From Bacteroidetes bacterium UBA6161 (lineage in GTDB: Bacteria > Bacteroidota > Bacteroidia > NS11-12g > UBA955), in NCBI GenBank assembly GCA_002422315.1, contig DIUJ01000051.1:21341-85340 (forward strand): 64,000 nt of DNA. Reading direction: 5' to 3'. Positions within the stretch are counted from its first letter, which is position 1, and the number at the start of each line of letters is the position of its first letter. The translations under genes and the position numbers were made by a program. The notes under the pieces were generated by a model that ran no database searches, was not told the origin of the DNA, and saw only the letters and a list, made by a program, of their open reading frames with translations. Shown here piece after piece: positions 1-8,120 of the stretch.

Positions 1-40
1 AGGTCTTACGACTCCGATAGTCGTATACGACTCATAGGAG

Positions 41-119
41 GTTAACCCTGCCAAAAAATTGCTCAAAAAGCAATTTTTCCGTCATTTCAGCATTGGAATT
101 TTCTAATGCTGATTTTGGG
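41..119 (-). repeat. Multi-hairpin MITE-like element, copy 1 (part)
   Basis: About 70 bases read as the reverse complement of 17287-17356 with only three mismatches. The shared core has a palindromic GTTAAC end, a stem of AAAAATTGCT with its complement around a short loop, and a second stem around GCATT.GAATTTTCTAATGC. Both copies end at GGGTT. The flanking hairpin modules differ between the copies, so the elements look like mosaics of stem-loops. Confidence 0.7.
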
Positions 120-136
120 TTTAATAGCGAATGATT

Positions 137-161
137 CAACCCGCTTCGGGGTTGCTTTTTT
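137..161 (+). terminator. Stem-loop with T-run
   Basis: CAACCC and GGGTTG pair around a six-base GCTTCG loop, followed at once by a run of seven T after one C. This has the form of a Rho-independent terminator for a plus-strand gene whose body would lie left of the window. It could instead be one of the hairpin modules that fill this region. Confidence 0.45.
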
Positions 162-654
162 ACTGCCTTTATAGCAACAGGTTGCACCTGTTGCTATTCA
201 TATTCAAGCCTTTTAGGCTTGTTAAATTGAATAGGTAGGGATTCGTTTTCTGAATTAGTGCGGTTAAATCAAGTAGAAATATATATATGAATCTGTATAT
301 CAATGCGGTATTGTTTATGCTACAAAAAAGCGGACAAATCAGGAGCACTGTTATAAATATTCAAATCAAAGAACATTAAGAAAAAAAATAGATGTAAATG
401 TAATTTCCATAAGGAGCAATGTATTTAAGGACGATAATTTTAAGATTATTTTCTATAGAGAGCCCCAATTGCCGTCCTTCGATACACTAGCCGCTTCGCA
501 TCCAGCACTCAGGATGAAATTGGGGCAGGGTGATTGAAGAAGTTATTATCCTGAGAAATCGCATTAGACGGACTCAAGTTTTAAGTTATTCCTTGACAAA
601 ATGTGGATTAAAGCCGAAGTTTCCTCTGTAAATTGCGTGGCCAATTAATATATT

Positions 655-3264
655 TTGACAGATAAAATTCCTCCCATAGAAAAACAAACCCCGCTCATGA
701 AGCAGTTTTGGCAAATAAAAGCCAAATACCCAGGAGCATTGCTCTTGTTTAGAGTAGGCGATTTTTATGAAACCTTTGGCGAAGATGCAGTAAAAGCAGC
801 CGATGTGCTGGGTATAGTTCTTACCAAGAGGGGAAATGGTTCTGCTTCCGAAATTGAATTGGCAGGATTTCCACACCATTCCATAGATGTGTATTTGCCT
901 AAGTTAGTTAGGGCCGGCCACAGAGTAGCTATTTGTGAGCAACTAGAAGACCCTAAAATGGTAAAAGGGATAGTGAAAAGAGGGGTTACAGAACTTGTGA
1001 GCCCGGGTGTAGCATACAGCGAAAAGGTATTGGAGTCCAAAAAAAACAATTATTTGGCTGCGGTTTATTACCACCATAGCGCAGTAGCCGCCGCTTTTTT
1101 AGATATTTCCACTGGCGATTTTTGGGTTAGCTCTGGAAGCTTAGATGCAATAGATAATCTCCTAAGTGGATTAAAACCCTCCGAACTCTTGATAGCAAAA
1201 CACCAACAAAAAGATTGGCCTATCAGTTGGAATGATACGTATAACACTCAGTTGGTAGATACTTGGGTTTTTCAAGAGGAGTATGCTACGCAAAAACTTT
1301 TAGACCATTTTAAAACTACTTCCCTTAAAGGGTTTGGGATAGACAATGAGCCATCTATGGCTATAGCAGCCGGCGCTGCATTGCACTATGCCGCAGAAGC
1401 TTGCTTTGATAGGTTGCAACATATTAGTTCTATCAAAAGAATAGAAACCGATAATTATGTATGGTTAGACCATTTTACCATCCGTAATTTAGAAATACTT
1501 CAACCCATTTTCCCAGGAGGGAAGTCCTTGGCAGAGGTACTAGATAAAACCCTTTCTCCAATGGGTTCTCGCTTACTTAAAAACTGGATTGTACTTCCAC
1601 TGAAAGAACTCAAACCAATTCAGGAAAGACTAGAAATTGTAGAATATTTTTATCAAAACAATCTGCTGAGAAATACACTTAGAGAATACTTGAAACAAAT
1701 TGGTGACTTGGAACGTATTGTCTCTAAAGTTGCTTTGTTTAAAATATCCCCTAGGGAATTGATTCAACTTGCAAAAGGTTTGCGAATTACAGATGAAATT
1801 AAAACTCTTCTTAAAAAAGGAGAGGCTCCTATTCTTGTTCCTTTGGTTGAATTGTTGAATCCATGCGAGAGTTTGATAGAGAAAATACTGAGTCAAATAG
1901 ATGAAAATGCTCCAGCAGTGGTGAGTAAAGGAGGTGTGTTTTTGTCGGGATTTGATGCAGAGCTAGATGAACTAAGGGATATAACCCTAAACGGAAAAGA
2001 TAAGATTGCTGCCATACAGGCTCGCGAGTCAGAAATTACGGATATCCCTTCTCTAAAAATAGGGTTTAACCATGTATTTGGCTATTATTTGGAAGTAACC
2101 AAAACCCATTGGGACAAAGTTCCAGATACTTGGATTAGAAAACAAACCCTCTCCAATGCAGAGCGATTTGTAACTCCTGAACTGAAAGAATTAGAAGAAA
2201 AAATACTGAATGCAGAAGCTCTTATTCTAGATAGAGAACAAAAGCTTTTTGAAGATTTTCTTCACCATTTAATGACTTATGTAGAACAAGTTCGTGCTAC
2301 TTCTTTTCAGTTAGGAAGGCTGGATTGTTTGCTTGCTTTTGCAGAATTAGCCAAAGTAAATGGCTATGTAAAACCTCAAATGCTAGATTCATACGAACTA
2401 GAGCTAATTGGTGCAAGGCATCCAGTAATAGAAAAACAATTGCCACCGGGGGTGCAATACATAGAAAACGACATCCGTTTCGATAAGGAAGAACAGAGGC
2501 TTATTATTCTTACAGGGCCCAATATGTCGGGAAAATCTGCGCTTCTGCGCCAAACCGCACTTGCCGTACTAATGGCGCAAATGGGATGCTTTGTAGCTGC
2601 AGAGAGCGCTACTATAGGCATAGTAGATAAGATATACACTAGGGTAGGGGCCTCTGACAATATTAGCTTGGGCGAATCTACTTTTATGGTAGAAATGTTA
2701 GAAACCGCCAGTATTTTGAACAATATAAGCGAAAGAAGTTTGGTGTTACTAGATGAAATTGGAAGAGGTACTGCTACCTTCGATGGGGTTTCTCTAGCAT
2801 GGGCTATTGCAGAATTTATAGGCAACCATGAACAAAGCCCTAAAACCCTTTTTGCAACCCACTACCACGAGCTAAATGAATTGGAGAACAAACTCACAGG
2901 GGTTAAAAATTTTCATATTGCAATTAAAGAAACAGAACACAAGATTTTGTTTTTGAGAAAATTACTTCCCGGTGGAAGCGAACATAGTTTTGGTATTCAG
3001 GTAGCAAGAATGGCAGGAGTGCCAGCCAAAGTAACCCAAAGAGCAGAAGAGATTTTGGCAGAATTGGAAAAAGATAGAGCTGCTATAAGCGGCAAAGAAA
3101 CGCTCAAGAAAATTAAAAAATCAGAGGTTCAAATGACCATGTTTGGGGTAAATGACCCAAGGTTAGAAAGTATGAGAAAAACACTTTTTGAGTTGGATGT
3201 GAATACCTTGTCGCCAATAGATGCACTTATGAAATTGAATGAACTTAAAAAAATGTTGCAATAA
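655..3264 (+). CDS. mutS: DNA mismatch repair protein MutS
   Basis: MutS recognises base mismatches and small loops and recruits MutL in cytosolic mismatch repair. The 869-residue product has the normal MutS length. The N-terminal mismatch-binding domain carries GDFYETFGEDA near residue 36, with the stacking Phe and the Glu of the F-x-E motif. The C-terminal ATPase has a Walker A GPNMSGKS near residue 622, followed by the DEIGRGT Walker B/signature region and an ATHYHEL switch. The start is uncertain: TTG at 655 sits just after an in-frame stop at 646 and gives an N-terminus of usual length, while the first ATG is at 697. It is followed 42 bases later by an acetyltransferase with its own promoter. 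Confidence 0.97.
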   Translation: MTDKIPPIEKQTPLMKQFWQIKAKYPGALLLFRVGDFYETFGEDAVKAADVLGIVLTKRGNGSASEIELAGFPHHSIDVYLPKLVRAGHRVAICEQLEDPKMVKGIVKRGVTELVSPGVAYSEKVLESKKNNYLAAVYYHHSAVAAAFLDISTGDFWVSSGSLDAIDNLLSGLKPSELLIAKHQQKDWPISWNDTYNTQLVDTWVFQEEYATQKLLDHFKTTSLKGFGIDNEPSMAIAAGAALHYAAEACFDRLQHISSIKRIETDNYVWLDHFTIRNLEILQPIFPGGKSLAEVLDKTLSPMGSRLLKNWIVLPLKELKPIQERLEIVEYFYQNNLLRNTLREYLKQIGDLERIVSKVALFKISPRELIQLAKGLRITDEIKTLLKKGEAPILVPLVELLNPCESLIEKILSQIDENAPAVVSKGGVFLSGFDAELDELRDITLNGKDKIAAIQARESEITDIPSLKIGFNHVFGYYLEVTKTHWDKVPDTWIRKQTLSNAERFVTPELKELEEKILNAEALILDREQKLFEDFLHHLMTYVEQVRATSFQLGRLDCLLAFAELAKVNGYVKPQMLDSYELELIGARHPVIEKQLPPGVQYIENDIRFDKEEQRLIILTGPNMSGKSALLRQTALAVLMAQMGCFVAAESATIGIVDKIYTRVGASDNISLGESTFMVEMLETASILNNISERSLVLLDEIGRGTATFDGVSLAWAIAEFIGNHEQSPKTLFATHYHELNELENKLTGVKNFHIAIKETEHKILFLRKLLPGGSEHSFGIQVARMAGVPAKVTQRAEEILAELEKDRAAISGKETLKKIKKSEVQMTMFGVNDPRLESMRKTLFELDVNTLSPIDALMKLNELKKMLQ

Positions 3265-3284
3265 TCCATTTTCATTTACCTTTG
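3256..3284 (+). promoter_or_regulatory. Bacteroidota-type promoter inside the 3' end of mutS
   Basis: TTG at 3256-3258 and TACCTTTG (TAnnTTTG) at 3277-3284 are separated by 18 bases, close to the spacing described for the major Bacteroidota sigma factor. Transcription would start near 3291, 16 bases before the ATG of the acetyltransferase. This allows the sugar-modifying pair to be expressed independently of mutS. Confidence 0.55.
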
Positions 3285-3306
3285 CATTGCAATTTTGAAC
3301 CATACA

Positions 3307-3864
3307 ATGGACAACAAACAAACACAACTTTCTAGTTTTTCAAATCCTGAATATTCTGTAGGAAGAAGTTTTTTTGTGCAAATCCTTTGGTATATCGTAA
3401 ACCATCTTGTATTTAACTCCTATATATTCCCATTTTATTCCTTAAAAATAGCTTTGCTCAAAGCATTTGGAGCCAATATTGGGGAAGGTGTATTAATAAA
3501 ACCCAAGGTAAACATAAAATACCCTTGGAAACTAAAGATAGCAAACAATGTGTGGATAGGCGAGGGGGTATGGATAGACAACTTAGAATTGGTAGAAATA
3601 CAATCCAATGTGTGTATTTCCCAAGGTGCTTTGCTTTTATGCGGAAACCACAATTACAGCAAATCTGCATTTGATTTAATCAGCAAGCCAATTGTTTTAG
3701 AAAGAGGGGTTTGGATAGGGGCCAAAAGCGTTGTTACAGGTGGTGTGGTTTGTAAAGACCATTCTGTATTAGCTGCTTTAAGTTTATGCAGTGCCAATAC
3801 CGAAGCATATAGCATTTACCGAGGCAATCCTGCCGTAAAAGTTAAAGATAGAAACATTGAATAA
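3307..3864 (+). CDS. Hexapeptide-repeat O-acetyltransferase (WcaF-like)
   Basis: This is a left-handed beta-helix acyltransferase that probably moves an acetyl group from acetyl-CoA to a sugar of a surface polysaccharide. Hexapeptide turns run from roughly residue 60 to 165 (GEGVLIKPKVNI, IANNVWIGEGVWID, RGVWIGAKSVVTGGVV), and the GNHNYS segment contains the likely catalytic His. The frame opens with TTG at 3295, but ATG at 3307 fits the promoter and the family better. The last bases overlap the TTG start of the following glycosyltransferase, so the two are co-translated and probably act on the same glycan. The exact substrate cannot be read from sequence. Confidence 0.85.
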   Translation: MDNKQTQLSSFSNPEYSVGRSFFVQILWYIVNHLVFNSYIFPFYSLKIALLKAFGANIGEGVLIKPKVNIKYPWKLKIANNVWIGEGVWIDNLELVEIQSNVCISQGALLLCGNHNYSKSAFDLISKPIVLERGVWIGAKSVVTGGVVCKDHSVLAALSLCSANTEAYSIYRGNPAVKVKDRNIE

Positions 3865-4627
3865 TCCGAAAATTAGTATTGTAACGGTGGTGTTTAATGC
3901 CGAAAAAACCATAGCCCAAGCTATAGAATCGGTTGTAAATCAAACTTATGGGAATATAGAATATATAGTTGTAGATGGCAAGTCTACAGACAATACTCTA
4001 GCAATCATACAAAGTTATTCTACGCAGATTAGCCATTGTGTTAGCGAACCCGATAAAGGCTTGTACGATGCCATGAACAAAGGAGTTGCTTTAGCTTCTG
4101 GTGATGTGGTTGGAATACTAAATGCAGATGATTTTTTAGCAGACAATACCGTGATAGAAAAAATTGCAAATTTGTTTGCTCAAAACCCAGGAATAGATGC
4201 AGTTAGTACTGATGTTGCAATTTACAAAGGAGAAGACTTTTCTAAGCCATGGAGATACTATGCTGCAAAGTCTTTCCGAAAATGGCAGTTTTTAATGGGT
4301 ATTCAGCCGCCGCATCCTGGCTTTTATGTAAAAAGAGAGTTTTATGAAAAGTATGGGAATTACAGGACAGATTTTAGAATAGCAGCAGACTTTGACTTAA
4401 TGTTAAGGTTTATTTACATTCATGCCTGCAAGGTCCTGTATTCGCCTATATTGAGTGTAAAAATGCGGGATGGAGGAATTAGTAGTAAAGATTTTAAAAG
4501 CAAACTTAGGATGAACCAAGAAGTACAGAAATCTTTATCTGACAATAAACTCCCTGCTTACCGTATTTTTATTTGGTTAAAGTATTGTATTAAAATTTGG
4601 CAATTGGTATTTGTACCTAAATCATAG
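3857..4627 (+). CDS. Glycosyltransferase family 2
   Basis: A GT-A fold glycosyltransferase that would transfer a nucleotide-activated sugar in glycan or polysaccharide synthesis at the inner face of the membrane. The start of the fold is clear (ISIVTVVFNAEKTIAQAIES, then EYIVVDGKSTDNT), with the metal-binding NADD near residues 93-96 and PPHPGFYVKREFY further on, as in WcaA-type enzymes. The start is TTG at 3857, inside the end of the acetyltransferase gene, an 8-base overlap that signals translational coupling. Length (256 aa) is normal for the family. Donor and acceptor are unknown. Confidence 0.9.
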   Translation: MNNPKISIVTVVFNAEKTIAQAIESVVNQTYGNIEYIVVDGKSTDNTLAIIQSYSTQISHCVSEPDKGLYDAMNKGVALASGDVVGILNADDFLADNTVIEKIANLFAQNPGIDAVSTDVAIYKGEDFSKPWRYYAAKSFRKWQFLMGIQPPHPGFYVKREFYEKYGNYRTDFRIAADFDLMLRFIYIHACKVLYSPILSVKMRDGGISSKDFKSKLRMNQEVQKSLSDNKLPAYRIFIWLKYCIKIWQLVFVPKS

Positions 4628-4889
4628 GGGGGGCTGAACTTTCTTTACATTATATATTTTAATTTGTATCTTATTTGATATTGTTCTTATACTTTTAATA
4701 TTGTACTTTAGCTATTATGAAATGTAGTTTATAAGTTAAAATAAAATTTGAACAAGTATCATTTTCTATATCTGTATACGTTACATTGTATAAGTTGTTT
4801 AGTGTGTTTTGAAAGTTTATGATTCTGAATCTTTAATTACCCAATTTATGTTGTGTTTTTATTTTAAACTACAGGGTTATTAGATAAAA
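4628..4889. other. AT-rich gap between convergent genes
   Basis: The 262 bases lie between the convergent 3' ends of the glycosyltransferase and the efflux ATPase. I see no stem-loop followed by a T-run and no convincing small reading frame. Confidence 0.5.
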
Positions 4890-5570
4890 TTAAGAAATAA
4901 TCCTTCCATCCTCCATTACTATGTTCCTCTGTGTTTTATCTGCAAAGTTTTGATCGTGAGTTACAACTAGTAAAGTTTTATTGTTTGTATTTACTAAATC
5001 ATTGAAAATGTTAAATACAATGTCAGTGTTTTTGCTATCTAAATTTCCAGTAGGTTCGTCGCACATTAGTATTAGGGGGTCGTTTATCATTGCTCTAGCA
5101 ATTGCAACTCTTTGTTTTTCACCACCAGAAACTTGATGAGCCATTTTCTTGGCAAGTCTTTCAATGCCCAATTTCTTAAGTAATTCGTATGCATTGTGTT
5201 CCAGTTCTTGTTCGGTTAATTTATTGGCTTTAATTCCAGGAAGCATTACATTTTTCAATACGCTAAACTCATTCAGTAAATAATGAAATTGAAATACAAA
5301 TCCGATTTTTTCATTTCTCACCAATGCCAATTGAGATTCTGTCTTTCCCGCCATCAACTCATTGTCTATCCAAAGTTCTCCGTTGTACTCGGTATCCATA
5401 GTAGAGAGTATGTAAAGCAAGGTGGATTTTCCGCAACCCGATTTTCCAGTTACGGAAACAAATTCCCCTCTATTTATTGTAAACGAAAGGTCTTTTAAAA
5501 CATCAATTTTTACAGGATCGTAAAATGATTTATTAATGGATTTTACTTCTAGAGCGATTTCTTTATTCAT
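4890..5570 (-). CDS. ABC transporter ATP-binding protein (MacB/LolD type)
   Basis: Cytosolic ATPase of an export or mechanotransmission ABC system. At 226 aa it has the usual size. The Walker A GKSGCGKST lies near residues 42-50, the signature SGGEKQRVAIARA near 144, and the Walker B LILMCDEPTGNLD follows it. The DEPTGNLDSKN form is typical of the MacB/LolD/FtsE branch. It is the last gene of a three-gene minus-strand operon, one base after the permease, so the domains MacB carries on one chain are split over two genes here. Confidence 0.93.
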   Translation of the reverse strand: MNKEIALEVKSINKSFYDPVKIDVLKDLSFTINRGEFVSVTGKSGCGKSTLLYILSTMDTEYNGELWIDNELMAGKTESQLALVRNEKIGFVFQFHYLLNEFSVLKNVMLPGIKANKLTEQELEHNAYELLKKLGIERLAKKMAHQVSGGEKQRVAIARAMINDPLILMCDEPTGNLDSKNTDIVFNIFNDLVNTNNKTLLVVTHDQNFADKTQRNIVMEDGRIIS

Positions 5571-5571
5571 T

Positions 5572-6831
5572 TTATTTACCTCTAATAATTTCTACAGGAT
5601 CTACTACACTAGCTTTTCTGGAAGGAAACCAGCCTGCAAAATAAGTAGTGACTATAGCAAAAATCACTGCAATGGTATAATATTGTATGCCATAGTCTAC
5701 TGGATAAGTTTCTATGCTAGGTAGTGCCGCAGAATCAAATGGGATATGGTCTATAATTATTGAAAAAACAAGTCCCAACAATGCTCCTATAATTGCACCA
5801 CTTAATCCAATACTTAATGAAATTGCAATGAATATTTTTTTTACATCAGAACCTGAAAATCCTGTTGCCTTTAGGATGGCAATGGTATCCATTTTTTCAT
5901 AGATCATCATATTCAGTATATTATAAATGCCAAATCCAGCTACTATTAATAGCACAATCCCTACTGCAAAAGAAATTATTGTTCTGGCACTACTACCTGT
6001 TTCAAATTGAGCATTTGCTGTTTGTATATCTTCTGCATCTATTTTAAAGAGTGTAGCATATTCCTTTGCCAATTCTGGAGCCTTGTCTATGTCGTATAGT
6101 TTGATTTGGATGTCGCTCATATAGGTACTAGACTCCCCTAGCAATTTTTGACAGGTAGTCAAACTTACATAACTTTGTATTTTGTCTAATTCCGCCATCC
6201 CTGATTGAAAAAACCCTACAACTTTGAGAGAAAATTGCTCTCCTTTTGCAGTGGTAACTTGTATCATATCTCCCTTTTTTGCTAGCATTTTATCTGCAAC
6301 TCCTTGCCCTAAAATAATGCTATTAGAGCGGTAATCTAAATCCAAGGCATTGCCACCTACAATATAGTCTTCAAATTGAAACAATTTGGACTCTTGTTTT
6401 ACTTCAATCCCATTGACTACTCCATTGAGTTGGATATTTCCTAGATTGTAAAAAACTTGCGCGGAAAGTTTTGGAGCTACTCCAAAAACACGAGAGTCTT
6501 TTTCTAGTCTTTTGAAAATAGTTTCAACATTATAGATTTCTTTTCTTGCATTTGCTGGCTTGATAGAATGGATTAAATGATGGAAGTTCTTATAAGTGGA
6601 ATCTAATTCTACCGGTTGATAATCAGATGGGCGAATATCGTTGTAAAGACGAATATGCGGGGTTCTATTTAAAACTAATCCATCCAAAAGTGTATTTAAA
6701 CCTTCCATAAAGCCCAAAAGAGAAACGAAAAAAGCGACACTAAAAGCTACCCCAATAGCTGCAACTAAAGTTTGTTTTGAACGTGCTAGGAGCAAAGCTT
6801 TTGCTATTTCGAAAATGTGCTTTATTTTCAT
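5572..6831 (-). CDS. FtsX/MacB-type ABC permease
   Basis: Inner-membrane permease with the MacB layout: one membrane helix near residues 18-42, a periplasmic domain of about 230 residues, and three C-terminal helices near 285-310, 330-360 and 385-405. It ends with the typical FPSRKASVVDPVEIIRGK tail. These proteins do not move substrate through the membrane but couple ATP hydrolysis to periplasmic work, as MacB does with MacA and TolC and LolCDE does with lipoproteins. It overlaps the adaptor gene by 4 bases, which favours the MacAB role. No outer-membrane factor gene is in the window. Confidence 0.9.
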   Translation of the reverse strand: MKIKHIFEIAKALLLARSKQTLVAAIGVAFSVAFFVSLLGFMEGLNTLLDGLVLNRTPHIRLYNDIRPSDYQPVELDSTYKNFHHLIHSIKPANARKEIYNVETIFKRLEKDSRVFGVAPKLSAQVFYNLGNIQLNGVVNGIEVKQESKLFQFEDYIVGGNALDLDYRSNSIILGQGVADKMLAKKGDMIQVTTAKGEQFSLKVVGFFQSGMAELDKIQSYVSLTTCQKLLGESSTYMSDIQIKLYDIDKAPELAKEYATLFKIDAEDIQTANAQFETGSSARTIISFAVGIVLLIVAGFGIYNILNMMIYEKMDTIAILKATGFSGSDVKKIFIAISLSIGLSGAIIGALLGLVFSIIIDHIPFDSAALPSIETYPVDYGIQYYTIAVIFAIVTTYFAGWFPSRKASVVDPVEIIRGK

Positions 6832-7913
6832 TCTTTTGGAAGATTGATTTTTGAATTCGCATTTATTCCGCTAAGAATTTCAACAGTGTTGTAATTTTTA
6901 AAACCAGTTTTTATAGTACGAATTGAACCATCTTCCAATATCACAGAAGTATCATTTAATAAATAATTGGTAGGAATCGTAAGTACATTGGATTTTTCAT
7001 TTACAATGATATTTGCCTCTAAAGTAAGGTTTGGGTAAAGTACTTCTGGAGCTTTTGTGAAAACGGCTTCTACCCTAAAGGCTCTTTTTCTTTCATCCAT
7101 CATTGGGTAAATGAAATTTACAACTGCTTCAAATGTTTGGTTTTCATAGCTATCCAAACGTATGATTACTTTTTGTCCTTTTTTTAATTTTACGATATCT
7201 AGTTCATCTACATTAAATTCTATAATAAAATCACGTTCTCCTATTATTGCTAATGGTGTAATCCCATTGGTTAATTCTCCTTTTTTGGCATTGATTTTAT
7301 ACACTACTCCATCCAATTCACTTTTAATTGTCAAATCATGCTTAGTGAATTCTGCTATTTTAAGGTTGTTTTTACTTTGTTCAGAAGTTAGTTTTAGTAA
7401 GCGATTGAGATCCTCGTAGGCAACTTTTGCTTTTTTCAAATTTGCTTTCGCATTTTCATAACTGAGTTCTTGTTGTTCCAGTTGAATTTTAGATCCAATA
7501 TTTTGCTTCCAAAGGTTTTGCTGCCTTTGTAGGAGTATAGAATCGTTTGTTACTTTCTTTTGTGCTAAATCTATTCCATTTTTAGCTTCCAAAAGTTTAT
7601 ACATATTCTTTTCATAATCATTTGTAAATGCCGTAGTCTGAGCATTTTCAGCGGTTAATATGGTACTGTTATTTTCGAGTTGAAAAAGTGGAGTACCTTG
7701 CCTTACGGTATCGCCTTCTTTTACAAAAATAGTTTCAATTTTCCCATTAAGCTCCGCATATACCTCATATTGATTGTTACTTTTCACAATTCCTGCGGCA
7801 TATATACTTTCTGTAATGTGGGATATAGAGGGGCTAATTGATGAAGTAGAATTGTTACATCCTATAACTATAAAAAAAAGTATAAATGGGACGAATTTTA
7901 AATAATTGTGCAT
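6828..7913 (-). CDS. HlyD/MacA-type periplasmic adaptor lipoprotein
   Basis: Membrane-fusion adaptor linking the inner-membrane permease to an outer-membrane channel. The N-terminus is a lipoprotein signal (hydrophobic stretch then VIGC, Cys19). A lipoyl half-motif follows near residues 55-75 (GKIETIFVKEGDTVRQGTPLFQL), then a coiled-coil hairpin of about 120 residues, the second lipoyl half (SELDGVVYKINAKKGELTNG) and beta-barrel domains. It is the first gene of the operon with the permease and ATPase. A perfect palindrome 50 bases upstream may be its operator. Confidence 0.9.
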   Translation of the reverse strand: MHNYLKFVPFILFFIVIGCNNSTSSISPSISHITESIYAAGIVKSNNQYEVYAELNGKIETIFVKEGDTVRQGTPLFQLENNSTILTAENAQTTAFTNDYEKNMYKLLEAKNGIDLAQKKVTNDSILLQRQQNLWKQNIGSKIQLEQQELSYENAKANLKKAKVAYEDLNRLLKLTSEQSKNNLKIAEFTKHDLTIKSELDGVVYKINAKKGELTNGITPLAIIGERDFIIEFNVDELDIVKLKKGQKVIIRLDSYENQTFEAVVNFIYPMMDERKRAFRVEAVFTKAPEVLYPNLTLEANIIVNEKSNVLTIPTNYLLNDTSVILEDGSIRTIKTGFKNYNTVEILSGINANSKINLPKE

Positions 7914-7962
7914 TCCTTCTAGTGTATTTATTTAGATGTTGTTAAGTAGCAATAGTTTCTTA

Positions 7963-7977
7963 TATTCGTCACGAATA
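7963..7977. promoter_or_regulatory. Palindromic candidate operator of the efflux operon
   Basis: TATTCGT-C-ACGAATA is a perfect inverted repeat with 7-base arms and a single central base. It lies 50 bases before the adaptor start and just downstream of a candidate minus-strand -7 box. That position suits a repressor that blocks elongation or initiation. The regulator is not identified. Confidence 0.45.
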
Positions 7978-8003
7978 ATGTCTTATAATCTTTGTTTCAA
8001 TTT

Positions 8004-8036
8004 CAAAAATAGAGAATTTCATCTCTTCATATGCAA
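8004..8036 (-). promoter_or_regulatory. Candidate promoter of the efflux operon
   Basis: On the minus strand TATTTTTG (TAnnTTTG) occupies 8011-8004 and a TTG lies at 8036-8034. The spacing of 22 bases is slightly longer than ideal. The predicted start of transcription would be near 7997, with the palindrome at 7963-7977 immediately downstream. Confidence 0.35.
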
Positions 8037-8120
8037 TGTAAGCAATTAAATTAATAAAACGAAATATTAGTCTCAAAGCTTCCAAAGAAATCTCAGAACC
8101 AAAAATTGATAAATTTTTTT

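Larger units (their letters stand above)
1..654. other. Hairpin-rich non-coding region upstream of mutS
   Basis: No convincing gene is seen here. The first 220 bases carry a run of stem-loops: TACGACT/AGTCGTA at 7-25, a 10-bp stem near 52-77, CAACCC/GGGTTG at 137-154 followed by a T-run, an 11-bp stem ATAGCAACAGG/CCTGTTGCTAT at about 171-198, and CAAGCC/GGCTTG at about 206-222. Bases 41-119 match, in inverted orientation, an element at 17277-17420. Bases 470-530 resemble a dispersed repeat of the 'ttcgatacac...ctcaggatga' type. The rest (230-460, 530-654) shows nothing I recognise. Confidence 0.6.

Noticed and set aside
586..879. 97-aa minus-strand frame over the mutS start
   Set aside because: Antisense to the conserved MutS N-terminus, no family likeness and no ribosome binding site.
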